NCBI GenBank assembly: GCA_958417695.1
Contig: CATZDQ010000051.1
Span: 1 to 9,993 of the forward strand
DNA length: 9,993 bases
Origin: an uncultured Clostridiaceae bacterium
GTDB lineage: Bacteria > Bacillota > Clostridia > TANB77 > CAG-508
Reading direction: 5' to 3'
The notes beneath the pieces are model-generated. The model did no database searches. It was not told where the DNA came from and saw nothing but the letters and a program-made list of their open reading frames with translations. Made by a program: the position numbers and the translations under genes. Position 1 is the stretch's first letter. Each line of letters opens with the position of its first letter. Shown here one piece after another: positions 1 to 6,646 of the stretch.

Positions 1-468
1 CTCTGCTGTTGCTTCTGCATGAAAGTCCACTAAAATACTATCTACTTTTCCTTGTAAACTCTCTACAATATCATTTACCACTAAAAATGGGTTTTCAGAT
101 TGAATGCCCATATCGGTTCTACCAATTGCATTGATAACCGCTATTTTTTTATTTTTTACCTCATAAATATGATATCCTTTACCCACAACCCCTCTAGAAT
201 AATTAGCTGGTCGTAATAAAATCGGGTCATCTATCAATTCAAAAATGTCTTTCTTTCCCCAAGTATGATTGCCCATCGTAATACAGGGTACTTGCATATC
301 TTTTAATTCTTGGAAAATTCTTTTAGTAATGCCCATTCCTCCCGCTGCATTTTCGGCATTAACCACCATAAAATCAATGGCATATTGCTGTTTTAAAGTT
401 GGTAAGCATTCTTTTAACTTTTTAACGCCTCCCTCACCAACTAAATCTCCTATGACTAATATATTCAT
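1..468 (-). CDS. ymdB: YmdB-family metallophosphodiesterase (2',3'-cyclic nucleotide phosphodiesterase), N-terminal part
   Basis: The first 156 residues of a dinuclear-metal calcineurin-like phosphodiesterase are present; the gene runs off the left edge of the window (the family is usually about 260 residues). Visible metal-site residues are D8 in the GDLVG motif, E39 and N40 in NAEN, N67 and H68 in GNHTW, and H150 in DFHAEATAE. These numbers match the known YmdB positions D8, E39, N40, N67 and H150. The remaining two histidines would lie outside the window. YmdB hydrolyses 2',3'-cyclic nucleotides and in Bacillus affects the biofilm/motility decision. The ATG at 466-468 follows an AAGAAGGA ribosome binding site (478-485) by about nine bases. 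The upstream minus-strand gene ends in a terminator, so this gene probably has its own promoter in 480-590, though I see no strong one. Confidence 0.93.
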   Translation of the reverse strand, partial: MNILVIGDLVGEGGVKKLKECLPTLKQQYAIDFMVVNAENAAGGMGITKRIFQELKDMQVPCITMGNHTWGKKDIFELIDDPILLRPANYSRGVVGKGYHIYEVKNKKIAVINAIGRTDMGIQSENPFLVVNDIVESLQGKVDSILVDFHAEATAE

Positions 469-596
469 TTTATAATATCCTTCTTTCTTACTTTAAGCTT
501 TTTTCTTAGCTTTTCTATCATACTATATTTTAGGAAATTTCGCAATAGAAATAAACATTTGTAGTACAAAAGTCAATCTCTATCTGAAAATTAAAA

Positions 597-622
597 TAGA
601 AAGTAGTTTTATCTACTTTCTA
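597..622 (-). terminator. Rho-independent terminator after the membrane-anchored hypothetical gene
   Basis: A perfect 10-bp inverted repeat (597-606 with 613-622) has a 6-base loop. Read on the minus strand, the stem is followed by TTTTAATTTT, a reasonable U-tract. It lies about 55 nt past the stop codon of the minus-strand gene ending at 678. The stem is AT-rich, so its strength is uncertain. Confidence 0.65.
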
Positions 623-677
623 AATATACTTTTTCTATTTTATAAATCACTAATCTTTTCTTTTCCTATTATTTCTT

Positions 678-1169
678 TTAAAGAATGGTTTCAATATTTT
701 CTTGTATTTGTTCTATACCTTGTTTTTGAGTTACCTGTATATCTATAATTTCAAAATTATCAAAAATGTCCTGTATCGTATATTTTACATTTTCACTACT
801 TTTATATCCTTTGAAGGTTATTTCATAATTTGTATTTTCACTTAAGGAATACTTCTTATCCATTTTAACTACTGTCGGATTATCTTTTTGAAATTGTTCT
901 ACTACATAATACTTATACTCTCCACTATTATCTAATTTATCTAAATCAGAAACAATGAAAAAAGTTTTTACAAATTGTATTTCCTTTAATTGGTTTGTTT
1001 TTTCTACATTGACTTCTTCTAAAGTACTATAGGCATATCCCCATGTTCCGTATTTTACGGGTTCTCCATGTTCCATTCTATTCATATCACTTTGATACAT
1101 ATGAAATAAGATTAATACCATTATAAGTAAGACACTAGCTATGATTGTTATGACTACTTTTTTATTCAT
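678..1169 (-). CDS. Hypothetical membrane-anchored protein, single N-terminal TM segment
   Basis: I do not recognise the family of this 163-residue protein. Residues 4-25 form one hydrophobic segment (VVITIIASVLLIMVLILFHM) after a short basic start MNKK. The rest is polar with alternating beta-like stretches, so it is best read as an extracytoplasmic domain tethered by an uncleaved N-terminal anchor. There is no lipobox cysteine and no obvious catalytic motif. The soluble part is rich in Lys, Glu, Asn, Tyr and Val. The ATG follows an AGAGAGG ribosome binding site by five bases. The gene has its own sigma-A-type promoter (1248-1276) and its own terminator (597-622), so it is probably monocistronic. 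It diverges from sspH, but the promoters look like different sigma classes, so co-regulation is not implied. Confidence 0.75.
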   Translation of the reverse strand: MNKKVVITIIASVLLIMVLILFHMYQSDMNRMEHGEPVKYGTWGYAYSTLEEVNVEKTNQLKEIQFVKTFFIVSDLDKLDNSGEYKYYVVEQFQKDNPTVVKMDKKYSLSENTNYEITFKGYKSSENVKYTIQDIFDNFEIIDIQVTQKQGIEQIQENIETIL

Positions 1170-1247
1170 TTTTTAACCTCTCTTATTCTTTCTTTTCAAT
1201 TCTATTGGCAGTTTGTATATTAAAATTCTCTTAAATTAACTAATTTT

Positions 1248-1276
1248 TTTATACCATATATGCTATAAAATGTAAA
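1248..1276 (-). promoter_or_regulatory. Sigma-A-type promoter for the membrane-anchored hypothetical gene
   Basis: On the minus strand the -35 is TTTACA (1271-1276; five of six to TTGACA), the spacer is exactly 17 nt, and the -10 is TATAAA (1248-1253) with a TGG extension just upstream. Transcription would start near 1241, giving an untranslated leader of about 70 nt before the ATG at 1169. Confidence 0.6.
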
Positions 1277-1328
1277 TATTTTTTTATAAATACTTTCAAC
1301 ATTGTGTCTTTTTTAATTTCTATTTTTA

Positions 1329-1357
1329 GAATATTTCTTCAAGACTTGTATATACTG
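1329..1357 (+). promoter_or_regulatory. Candidate forespore (sigma-G/sigma-F) promoter of sspH
   Basis: GAATA at 1329-1333, a 17-nt spacer, and TATACTG at 1351-1357 resemble the sigma-G pattern TGAATA-N17/18-CATACTA. The start site would be near 1364, about 30 nt before the ATG, with the ribosome binding site AGGAAGGAG (1374-1382) inside the short leader. Spore-protein genes of this class are normally forespore-expressed, which agrees with the match. Confidence 0.5.
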
Positions 1358-1392
1358 TAAATAAAGAACACATAGGAAGGAGAAAAGAACAT

Positions 1393-1578
1393 ATGAACAC
1401 CAAAAGAGTATTTGAAATTATGAAAAATAAGGAAATCCATGATATCTATTACGAGGAGCGTCCTGTATGGATTCAAGAAGTAAAAGATAATGTTGCTAAA
1501 GTAGGCTTCATGGATAATAATGAAGAAAAAAACGTTTATATTGAAGACTTATATGAAAGTAATTTATATAATTCCTAG
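1393..1578 (+). CDS. sspH: Small acid-soluble spore protein, H type
   Basis: This 61-residue protein fits the H-type SASP family (SspH is 59 residues in Bacillus subtilis). The N-terminus MNTKRVFEIM and the central segment RPVWIQEVKDN match the clostridial family pattern (M-x-x-KRV-x-EIM near the start, PVWIxE in the middle), and the C-terminus is acidic (VYIEDLYES). H-type SASPs are minor components of the spore core. Their exact role is less clear than that of the DNA-protecting alpha/beta type. The ATG is preceded by AGGAAGGAG with a 10-nt spacing. It is the only plus-strand gene here, monocistronic, with a candidate sigma-G/F promoter upstream and a strong terminator directly after the stop. 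It marks the organism as an endospore former. Confidence 0.88.
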   Translation: MNTKRVFEIMKNKEIHDIYYEERPVWIQEVKDNVAKVGFMDNNEEKNVYIEDLYESNLYNS

Positions 1579-1584
1579 GAAACA

Positions 1585-1631
1585 AGAAAAAGAATATCCT
1601 ATCTTTTATCAAAATAGGATATCCTTTTTCT
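1585..1631. terminator. Bidirectional Rho-independent terminator between sspH and rpiA
   Basis: An 18-bp stem with a single mismatch (1585-1602 with 1614-1631) encloses an 11-nt loop. It lies 6 nt after the sspH stop and 1 nt after the rpiA stop. The outer stem is A-rich on one arm and T-rich on the other, so both strands read a hairpin followed by a U-rich run (CTTTTTCTTTT on plus, TTCTTTTTCTTG on minus). Confidence 0.88.
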
Positions 1632-1632
1632 T

Positions 1633-2313
1633 TTATACGCCTGTTACTATCTGTACGTTGTAACCAATAAACAAACCAGTCTCTATAACCCCTACAATTT
1701 GTTTTAATTGTTTTTCCAAAGGCGCTTCTATTTTATCAAACCACGCATGTAATATAACATTTCCATTGTCTGTTATAAGAGGTTGGTCTGTATTCTTAGA
1801 CATTCTTAATTCTAGTTTGGTAGCCCCCAACTTTTTTACTTCTTCCATAACATAGGAAACTGCAAGTTTATGACATTCTATAGGAACAGGATGTCTTTGT
1901 CCTAATGGAGATACCCATTTGGTAGTATCAATTAGAATATAATTTTCTCTACAATTTACCAGATTTAATTTTTCTCTAAATAAAGCCGCACCCATTCCTT
2001 TTATCATCCAGTGCTGATTATCCACCTCATCTGCTCCATCAAAACACCAATCTAATATATGTCCTTCTAAAGTTACCACTGGTATTTCTAATTCATGGCA
2101 TAAATTTTCTATAATCGTAGAAGTTGGTACAGCTTGAATATGTAGATTTTCTTCTTTCACTTTCTTACCAATTTCTAAAACGGTTAAGTAAGAAGTAGAA
2201 CCAGAACCAAACCCTATGGTTTCTCCCTCCTTCACTCTTTGTGCCATTTTTTTAGCTAATTGTATTTTTTCTTCTTTATTTTCCACCTTTTCTTTCCAGT
2301 CAAATTCTTCCAT
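1633..2313 (-). CDS. rpiA: Ribose-5-phosphate isomerase A
   Basis: RpiA interconverts ribose-5-phosphate and ribulose-5-phosphate in the non-oxidative pentose phosphate pathway. At 226 residues it has the usual length. Family motifs are in order: the phosphate-binding GFGSGST (34-40), PTSTIIE (63-69), DGADEVD (92-98), KGMGAALFREK (105-115), TDNGN and, near the end, GVIETGLF. The four catalytic residues of the E. coli enzyme (D81, D84, K94, E103) correspond to D92, D95, K105 and E114 with identical spacing. Small deviations are KGMGAAL for KGGGAAL and HPVPIEC for the usual LPVEV. A strong AAAGGAGG site precedes the ATG. The gene starts 15 nt after the ABC permease stop, so it is probably transcribed as the last gene of that operon, an unusual partnership. 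Confidence 0.95.
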   Translation of the reverse strand: MEEFDWKEKVENKEEKIQLAKKMAQRVKEGETIGFGSGSTSYLTVLEIGKKVKEENLHIQAVPTSTIIENLCHELEIPVVTLEGHILDWCFDGADEVDNQHWMIKGMGAALFREKLNLVNCRENYILIDTTKWVSPLGQRHPVPIECHKLAVSYVMEEVKKLGATKLELRMSKNTDQPLITDNGNVILHAWFDKIEAPLEKQLKQIVGVIETGLFIGYNVQIVTGV

Positions 2314-2328
2314 AATTCCTCCTTTCTT

Positions 2329-5300
2329 CTATTCCACACTCTTTAAGCTTTCTATCATATCAATTTTCTTTAAACTAAAATAAGTTACTATGTTCACGAT
2401 AATCGTAAATAATAACGTAATGACAACTGCATAAACATAACTAATAGGTTGTATCGTTTTGGTAAATCGTAGCATATTAATTTCACAAGTGCCTATAATA
2501 AAATAATTTAAACAAAAACCACCTAGTAGACCTAAGGCTGTACCAATCAGTGTTAAAATAACCGTTTCTCTAGTCACATAGCTATACACTTCTTTATCAT
2601 AAAAACCTAATACCTTAATGGTAGCCAGTTCTCTAATACGTTCACTAATATTCACATTGGATAAATTATATAGTACAACAAAAGCAAGCAAACCAGCTGA
2701 TACAATTAATATAAGAACTACATAATTTAAAGAGTTCATCATATCATCCATTAAACCTTTTATATTAGAGGTTGTCGATATGGCTGTTATCTCTTCCTCT
2801 TTTAATAAATCTTTAGCTAAGGCTTTTTCTTGTTCTTCTGTTATTTCCTGATTTTGCGTAAATACAACATTAGTATGGTATAAGCCATATATACTTTCAT
2901 ATAATGCTTTCGACATATAGACATAATGAGAAATGTAATTTTCTACTACATCTGAAATTTCTAATGTTTTTTCCACTTGATTGCTATCTTTTAGAAGAAT
3001 GGTATCTCCTTTTTTAACGCCTAGCAATTGTGCTACTTTATCTGTAATGATGATTTTATCATTGGTTAAAGAAACACTTTGTTTTGTCTTAACATCTTTT
3101 AGTTCAATTACTGTATTTAATTCTTCTACTTTTTGAGGAACTATTATTTGTACATCTTCTTGCTTCTTTTCATTTTGCAAAGTACCTGCTACCATATACG
3201 TTTCCACTATCTGGCTAACTTCTTCTTTTTGTAATACCTTTTCTAATATAGCTTGTTTACTACTTTCCTCCAATCCATTTTGTAAACTAATTTGCATATC
3301 ATAATGATATACCTGTTCATATTGATTAGGCAAAATGGCAGAGATAGCATCTTTAACACCAAATCCTGCTAAAATTAAAGAGGTACAACCTGCAATACCA
3401 ATGATGGTCATTAAAAATCTTTTTTTATAACGAAAGATATTTCTAACAGTTACTTTTTTAGTAAAGCTTAACTTCTTCCAAATAAAAGGGATTCTTTCTA
3501 ATAAAACACGCTTTCCGGCTTTTGGTGATTTTGGTCTCATTAACTGTGCTGGTGTATCTTTTAAAGCTAATGCTGCTGCATACACAGTCGCTCCAATAAT
3601 ACAAAGGCTAGCTAATCCTAAACCTAAAATGGCATAATACCAGTTAAAACTTAAATAAATATCAGAAATGGTATACATCATACTATACATCATCCAAATG
3701 ATTTTAGGTAGTAATACAAAACCTACACACATACCTAAAAATCCACCTACTAAACAAGCTACACTAGCATATATAATATATTTTAAAGCCACTTGTAATT
3801 TAGAATAGCCTAACGCTTTTAAAGTTCCAATTTGTACCCTTTGTTCTTCTACCATTCTAGTCATAGAGGTCAAAGAAATTAGGGTAGCTATAATGAAAAA
3901 TACTAGTGGAAAGATGGTTCCTATATTCTCAATGCTTTTTGTATCTTGCATAAAGCTATGGTAACCTGTATTGGATTGTCTATCTAGAATATACCATTTA
4001 GGATGTTCTATTTTGTCAATCTCATTTTGTGCATCTAATAATTTGGCTTCTGCCTCTTTTATTTTATCTTCATAGGTTTGCTTATTTTTAGCTAATTCCT
4101 GTTCTCCTTGTGTTATTTGCACCTTTGCTTGTTCTAATTGCTTAGAAGCTTTCTGTATTTCTTTTTGTGCGGTTTGCTTAGCACTTTTTAATTGTTGTTC
4201 TTGTTTCGTAATTTTCGTTTTGGCATCTTGCAGTTGTTTTTCTCCTGTTTGTAGCTCTATATTTGCTTTTTGTATCTGCTCTTCTATTTGTAAAATAGCA
4301 CTTTGTAATTGTGTTTTTTGTGCCTGCAATGTTTGGATTTGTGTTTGTAACGTTTGTTTTGTTTTTTCTAAAGCTTCTTTTTGTTCCTGTGTCAGAGTTG
4401 TGTTTTCTAACTGTTTTTCTATTTCTGTATATTGCTTTTCTGCAGTTTGCATTCCTTGCTTGACTTTTTCTAAATTTTTCTGTTGTTCTTCTTTGGCTTT
4501 CTGTGCTTGTGCAATCTGTATTTTTGCCGTCTCCTGTGCTGTTTTTAGAGTTTGTTCTTGCTGACTTATTGTATTTTTAGCTTGCTGTAATTGTTTTTCT
4601 GCTGCCGAAAATTGCTTATTCATCGCCTGTTTATTTTCTTGCAAAGCTTGTTCTCCCTTTGCTATTTCCTGTTTACCTACATCTAAAGTATCTTGTGCCT
4701 CTTGCAATTTTTCTTGTGCTTCTTGTTTTTGCGTTTCTAACTCTTGTTTTGCTTTATTTAATTCTTCTGTTGCTTCTCCTACAATCTGTTCATATCTTGC
4801 TTTTTGTCTTTCTTCTTGAATTTGTTTTATCTGTTTTCTTACTTCTTCTATTTTATCTTCATAGGCTTTACTGCCAGTTTGTAATTTTTCATCCTGCTGT
4901 ATTGTTATATATATACTGGTATAAAAAGAAGCCTCTATATTTTCTGAAGGTGTATAAATTAAATAATCTACTCTTCCAGACCCTAATTGGCTAGTTCCTT
5001 TATCTCTTGAAATATAAAGTGGACTCTGCATGATACCTACAATTTGCATTTTTGTTTCTTGGATACTATTATTTTCTTCATTGGATACTTTTATTTCTAT
5101 CCAATCGCCTATTTGTTTATTAGCACGTGTGCAAAAACCGTTTTCTACTAAACATTCTTGTTTTTCTTGTGGCATACGACCTTCTAATAACTTAGGTACA
5201 TTTACTGAAGCTAGTTCCATCACTTTTGCTACAAACTCTGTATCTTCTATTTTTAAAAGTCCATCTTGGCTATGGTATCCATAGACTTCTTCCACCCCTT

Positions 5301-5538
5301 CTATTTGCTTTAAAGCCTCTAAATCTTCCTTCGTTAAACCTAGCGTAGAAAGAACCTCTATATCATATACTTGTTGCTCTGTATAATACTGGTCAATTGT
5401 ATCTATCATATCTGGGCTTGTTGCTCTAATTCCTGCAAAAAAGCCTACACCTAAAAAAGCCATTAAAAGAATGGATATAAATCGTTTATAGGTATTTCGA
5501 ATTTCCTTAAAACTATCCTTTAATAAAGCTTTTTTCAC
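2329..5538 (-). CDS. Large FtsX/MacB-type ABC transporter permease with extracellular coiled-coil insert
   Basis: This 1069-residue membrane subunit has two FtsX-type permease halves. Visible layout: TM1 about 20-40; extracytoplasmic region with a MacB-like fold about 45-215; coiled coil about 218-508; a three-TM FtsX block (about 532-550, 584-613, 633-655); a cytoplasmic link; a TM at about 707-728; a second extracytoplasmic domain; and a final three-TM block (about 935-960, 988-1013, 1033-1056). FtsX-type cytoplasmic motifs follow the first helix of each block (RVQIGTLKALGY and RIRELATIKVLGF). Such permeases usually act mechanically or export peptides or lipids; the substrate cannot be read here. 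The start is GTG (5536-5538) after AAAGGA. A three-codon frame ATG-AAT-AAA-TAG ends overlapping this GTG. It lies 18 nt after its ATPase partner. Confidence 0.9.
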   Translation of the reverse strand: MKKALLKDSFKEIRNTYKRFISILLMAFLGVGFFAGIRATSPDMIDTIDQYYTEQQVYDIEVLSTLGLTKEDLEALKQIEGVEEVYGYHSQDGLLKIEDTEFVAKVMELASVNVPKLLEGRMPQEKQECLVENGFCTRANKQIGDWIEIKVSNEENNSIQETKMQIVGIMQSPLYISRDKGTSQLGSGRVDYLIYTPSENIEASFYTSIYITIQQDEKLQTGSKAYEDKIEEVRKQIKQIQEERQKARYEQIVGEATEELNKAKQELETQKQEAQEKLQEAQDTLDVGKQEIAKGEQALQENKQAMNKQFSAAEKQLQQAKNTISQQEQTLKTAQETAKIQIAQAQKAKEEQQKNLEKVKQGMQTAEKQYTEIEKQLENTTLTQEQKEALEKTKQTLQTQIQTLQAQKTQLQSAILQIEEQIQKANIELQTGEKQLQDAKTKITKQEQQLKSAKQTAQKEIQKASKQLEQAKVQITQGEQELAKNKQTYEDKIKEAEAKLLDAQNEIDKIEHPKWYILDRQSNTGYHSFMQDTKSIENIGTIFPLVFFIIATLISLTSMTRMVEEQRVQIGTLKALGYSKLQVALKYIIYASVACLVGGFLGMCVGFVLLPKIIWMMYSMMYTISDIYLSFNWYYAILGLGLASLCIIGATVYAAALALKDTPAQLMRPKSPKAGKRVLLERIPFIWKKLSFTKKVTVRNIFRYKKRFLMTIIGIAGCTSLILAGFGVKDAISAILPNQYEQVYHYDMQISLQNGLEESSKQAILEKVLQKEEVSQIVETYMVAGTLQNEKKQEDVQIIVPQKVEELNTVIELKDVKTKQSVSLTNDKIIITDKVAQLLGVKKGDTILLKDSNQVEKTLEISDVVENYISHYVYMSKALYESIYGLYHTNVVFTQNQEITEEQEKALAKDLLKEEEITAISTTSNIKGLMDDMMNSLNYVVLILIVSAGLLAFVVLYNLSNVNISERIRELATIKVLGFYDKEVYSYVTRETVILTLIGTALGLLGGFCLNYFIIGTCEINMLRFTKTIQPISYVYAVVITLLFTIIVNIVTYFSLKKIDMIESLKSVE
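4015..4887 (-). repeat. Coiled-coil region of the permease with an internally repeated segment
   Basis: Residues about 218-508 of the permease are almost entirely Gln, Glu, Lys, Ala and Leu in heptad-like order. The run breaks near residue 381 (ENTTLTQEQ), roughly its middle, as expected for an antiparallel helical hairpin. A segment of about 35 residues beginning EKQLQQAKNTISQQEQ (314-348) recurs at 433-467 beginning EKQLQDAKTKITKQEQ. The motif GEQALQENKQ in the first arm also recurs as GEQELAKNKQ in the second. Its position between the first two membrane segments places it outside the cytoplasm. Confidence 0.8.
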
Positions 5539-5556
5539 TATTTATTCATTCCTTTC

Positions 5557-6258
5557 TTACCATTCTATTTGTTCTACAGGTATAGGATGTTCATTGATTT
5601 CTATCTTTTCAGCAGTCCCATTTTTAAAATGAATTACTTTATCTGCCATTGGCGCCAATGCTGTATTATGCGTAATTATTAAAACCGTCATATTTTCTTT
5701 TCTACAAGTATCTTGTAATAACTGTAAAATTTGTTTTCCAGTCTTATAGTCCAAAGCCCCTGTTGGTTCATCACAAAGTAACAATTTAGGATTTTTAGCA
5801 ATTGCTCTTGCAATTGCCACTCTTTGTTGTTCTCCTCCAGATAATTGAGAAGGAAAATTTTTTTCTCTTTCTTGTAGCCCCACTTTTTTCATGACTTCAT
5901 GAGGGTCCAACGAGTCTTTACAAATTTGTGTTGCTAATTCTACATTTTCAATAGCGGTTAAATTTTGTACTAAATTATAAAATTGAAATACAAATCCAAT
6001 ATCTTCTCTTCTATATTTAATTAACTCTTTATTTTTTAACTTAGTTACTTCCTTACCATCTACCCAAACTTCTCCTAAACTGGCACTATCCATTCCCCCT
6101 AGAATATTTAAAGTTGTTGTTTTACCAGCACCACTAGGTCCTACAATTACCACCAATTCTCCTTTATGAATAGAGAAATTTGTATGGTCTAATGCCTTAA
6201 TTACAATTTCTCCCATTTTATATTCTTTCACTACATTTTTAAATTCTATATAAGCCAT
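5557..6258 (-). CDS. ABC transporter ATP-binding protein, MacB/LolD family
   Basis: A 233-residue nucleotide-binding subunit with all motifs intact: A-loop Y13, Walker A GPSGAGKT (40-47), Q-loop Q92 (FVFQFYNL), signature LSGGEQQ (139-145), Walker B LLLCDE (159-164), D-loop ALD (168-170) and H-loop H197. Length and motif wording (FVFQFYNL, ARAIAKNPKLLLCDEPTGALD) place it with the MacB/LolD/FtsE-like ATPases that pair with FtsX-type permeases, which fits the permease gene 18 nt downstream. A strong AAGGAGG site precedes the ATG. Part of that site lies in a small potential hairpin (6267-6271 with 6276-6280), which may or may not matter. No two-component system or substrate gene adjoins it in the window. 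Confidence 0.95.
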   Translation of the reverse strand: MAYIEFKNVVKEYKMGEIVIKALDHTNFSIHKGELVVIVGPSGAGKTTTLNILGGMDSASLGEVWVDGKEVTKLKNKELIKYRREDIGFVFQFYNLVQNLTAIENVELATQICKDSLDPHEVMKKVGLQEREKNFPSQLSGGEQQRVAIARAIAKNPKLLLCDEPTGALDYKTGKQILQLLQDTCRKENMTVLIITHNTALAPMADKVIHFKNGTAEKIEINEHPIPVEQIEW

Positions 6259-6290
6259 TGTTTCCTCCTTTTTTCAAAGGTTTATTTTTT

Positions 6291-6296
6291 ATTATC
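6291..6296 (-). promoter_or_regulatory. Possible -10 element upstream of the ABC operon
   Basis: GATAAT (five of six to TATAAT) on the minus strand would give a start near 6284 and a leader of about 26 nt. No convincing -35 lies 16-18 nt upstream, so this is weak in such AT-rich DNA. The alternative is read-through from the upstream RNA region. Confidence 0.25.
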
Positions 6297-6440
6297 CTAT
6301 CACAATTTCTAGTTTTTTACTATAGTTTCTGAGAAAAAGGAAAAAAACAAGTAAAATATTTTCCTCTTTATTTGTCTAGAATATAAATCTTTGTAATGTT
6401 TATTGCATATTTTTTATGCACAATATATACAATATTCCTA

Positions 6441-6574
6441 GATAAAAGAGACGTTCTCGCAAACGTCCCTTTCTTTTAGCGGTTAATTGGCAGGGCGGCA
6501 TCCCCTGCATCTCTTTAAAGACCATCTCTGGCGTGATAGCTGCCTTACTATCCTCAAATAACCTATCTTATTAT
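6441..6574 (-). ncRNA. Candidate structured RNA (free-standing sRNA or leader) of unrecognised family
   Basis: This is a GC-rich island: by my count 36 of 70 bases in 6481-6550 are G or C, against an AT-rich background. Read on minus, the ends of the island pair as a closing stem (6555-6563 with 6481-6489, eight of nine pairs). Inside are a 5-bp hairpin (6548-6552/6535-6539), a short hairpin GCCA-GAGA-UGGU with a GNRA loop (6521-6532; one pair is G-U only on minus), and a 6-bp hairpin (6503-6508/6490-6495). The loops of the first and last contain GGCA and UGCC, which could kiss. A terminator-like hairpin follows. It does not match purine, SAM, TPP, FMN, cobalamin, c-di-GMP, T-box or fluoride aptamers as I know them. 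It could regulate the ABC operon downstream or act alone. The reading is inferred from pairing only. Confidence 0.5.
6445..6472 (-). terminator. Terminator-like hairpin at the 3' end of the candidate RNA
   Basis: An 11-bp stem (6462-6472 with 6445-6455, reading minus) has a 6-nt loop. All eleven positions pair on minus with one G-U; the plus strand would have an A-C mismatch there, favouring the minus reading. The following U-tract is short (TTTTAT), so termination may be partial or conditional. It lies about 185 nt before the ABC ATPase start. Confidence 0.5.
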
Positions 6575-6580
6575 ATTCAA

Positions 6581-6609
6581 ATTATACAAAAAATATGTAT
6601 CATTGATAA
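6581..6609 (-). promoter_or_regulatory. Sigma-A-type promoter for the candidate RNA
   Basis: On minus, a perfect TATAAT (6581-6586) lies exactly 17 nt from TTATCA (6604-6609; four of six to TTGACA). Transcription would start near 6574, just before the first closing-stem bases of the GC-rich RNA island. The spacing and placement support a real promoter, though AT-rich sequence makes chance -10 matches common. Confidence 0.5.
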
Positions 6610-6625
6610 CTAGTACATAGTAAAT

Positions 6626-6646
6626 ATTATCATAATTATCATTATC
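6626..6646 (-). promoter_or_regulatory. Fur-box-like GATAAT array
   Basis: The minus strand carries GATAATGATAATTATGATAAT, three GATAAT hexamers, with its first 19 bases matching the E. coli Fur consensus GATAATGATAATCATTATC at 16 of 19 positions by my count. It lies 17 nt upstream of the -35 described above. A TGG-TATTAT extended -10 (6652-6660) would start transcription inside the box, the usual place for repression. The third hexamer is direct rather than inverted, and AT-rich DNA can give this by chance. Confidence 0.35.

Noticed and set aside
4220..4994. Long plus-strand open frames opposite the permease coiled coil, rich in Cys, Phe and Leu
   Set aside because: They are mirror readings of a Gln/Glu/Lys-rich coding sequence that lacks the codons producing antisense stops, and there are no ribosome binding sites or family motifs.
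6404..6420. Hairpin TGCATA-TTTTT-TATGCA downstream of the candidate RNA
   Set aside because: A 6-bp AT-rich stem without a following T-run; too weak to call a terminator or operator, and expected by chance in such sequence.
6435..6563. GC-rich island as a T-box leader or fluoride riboswitch
   Set aside because: GGGATGCC and TTAACCGC superficially resemble a fluoride aptamer, but the conserved CUGAUG segment is missing; the T-box UGGNACC bulge is also absent.
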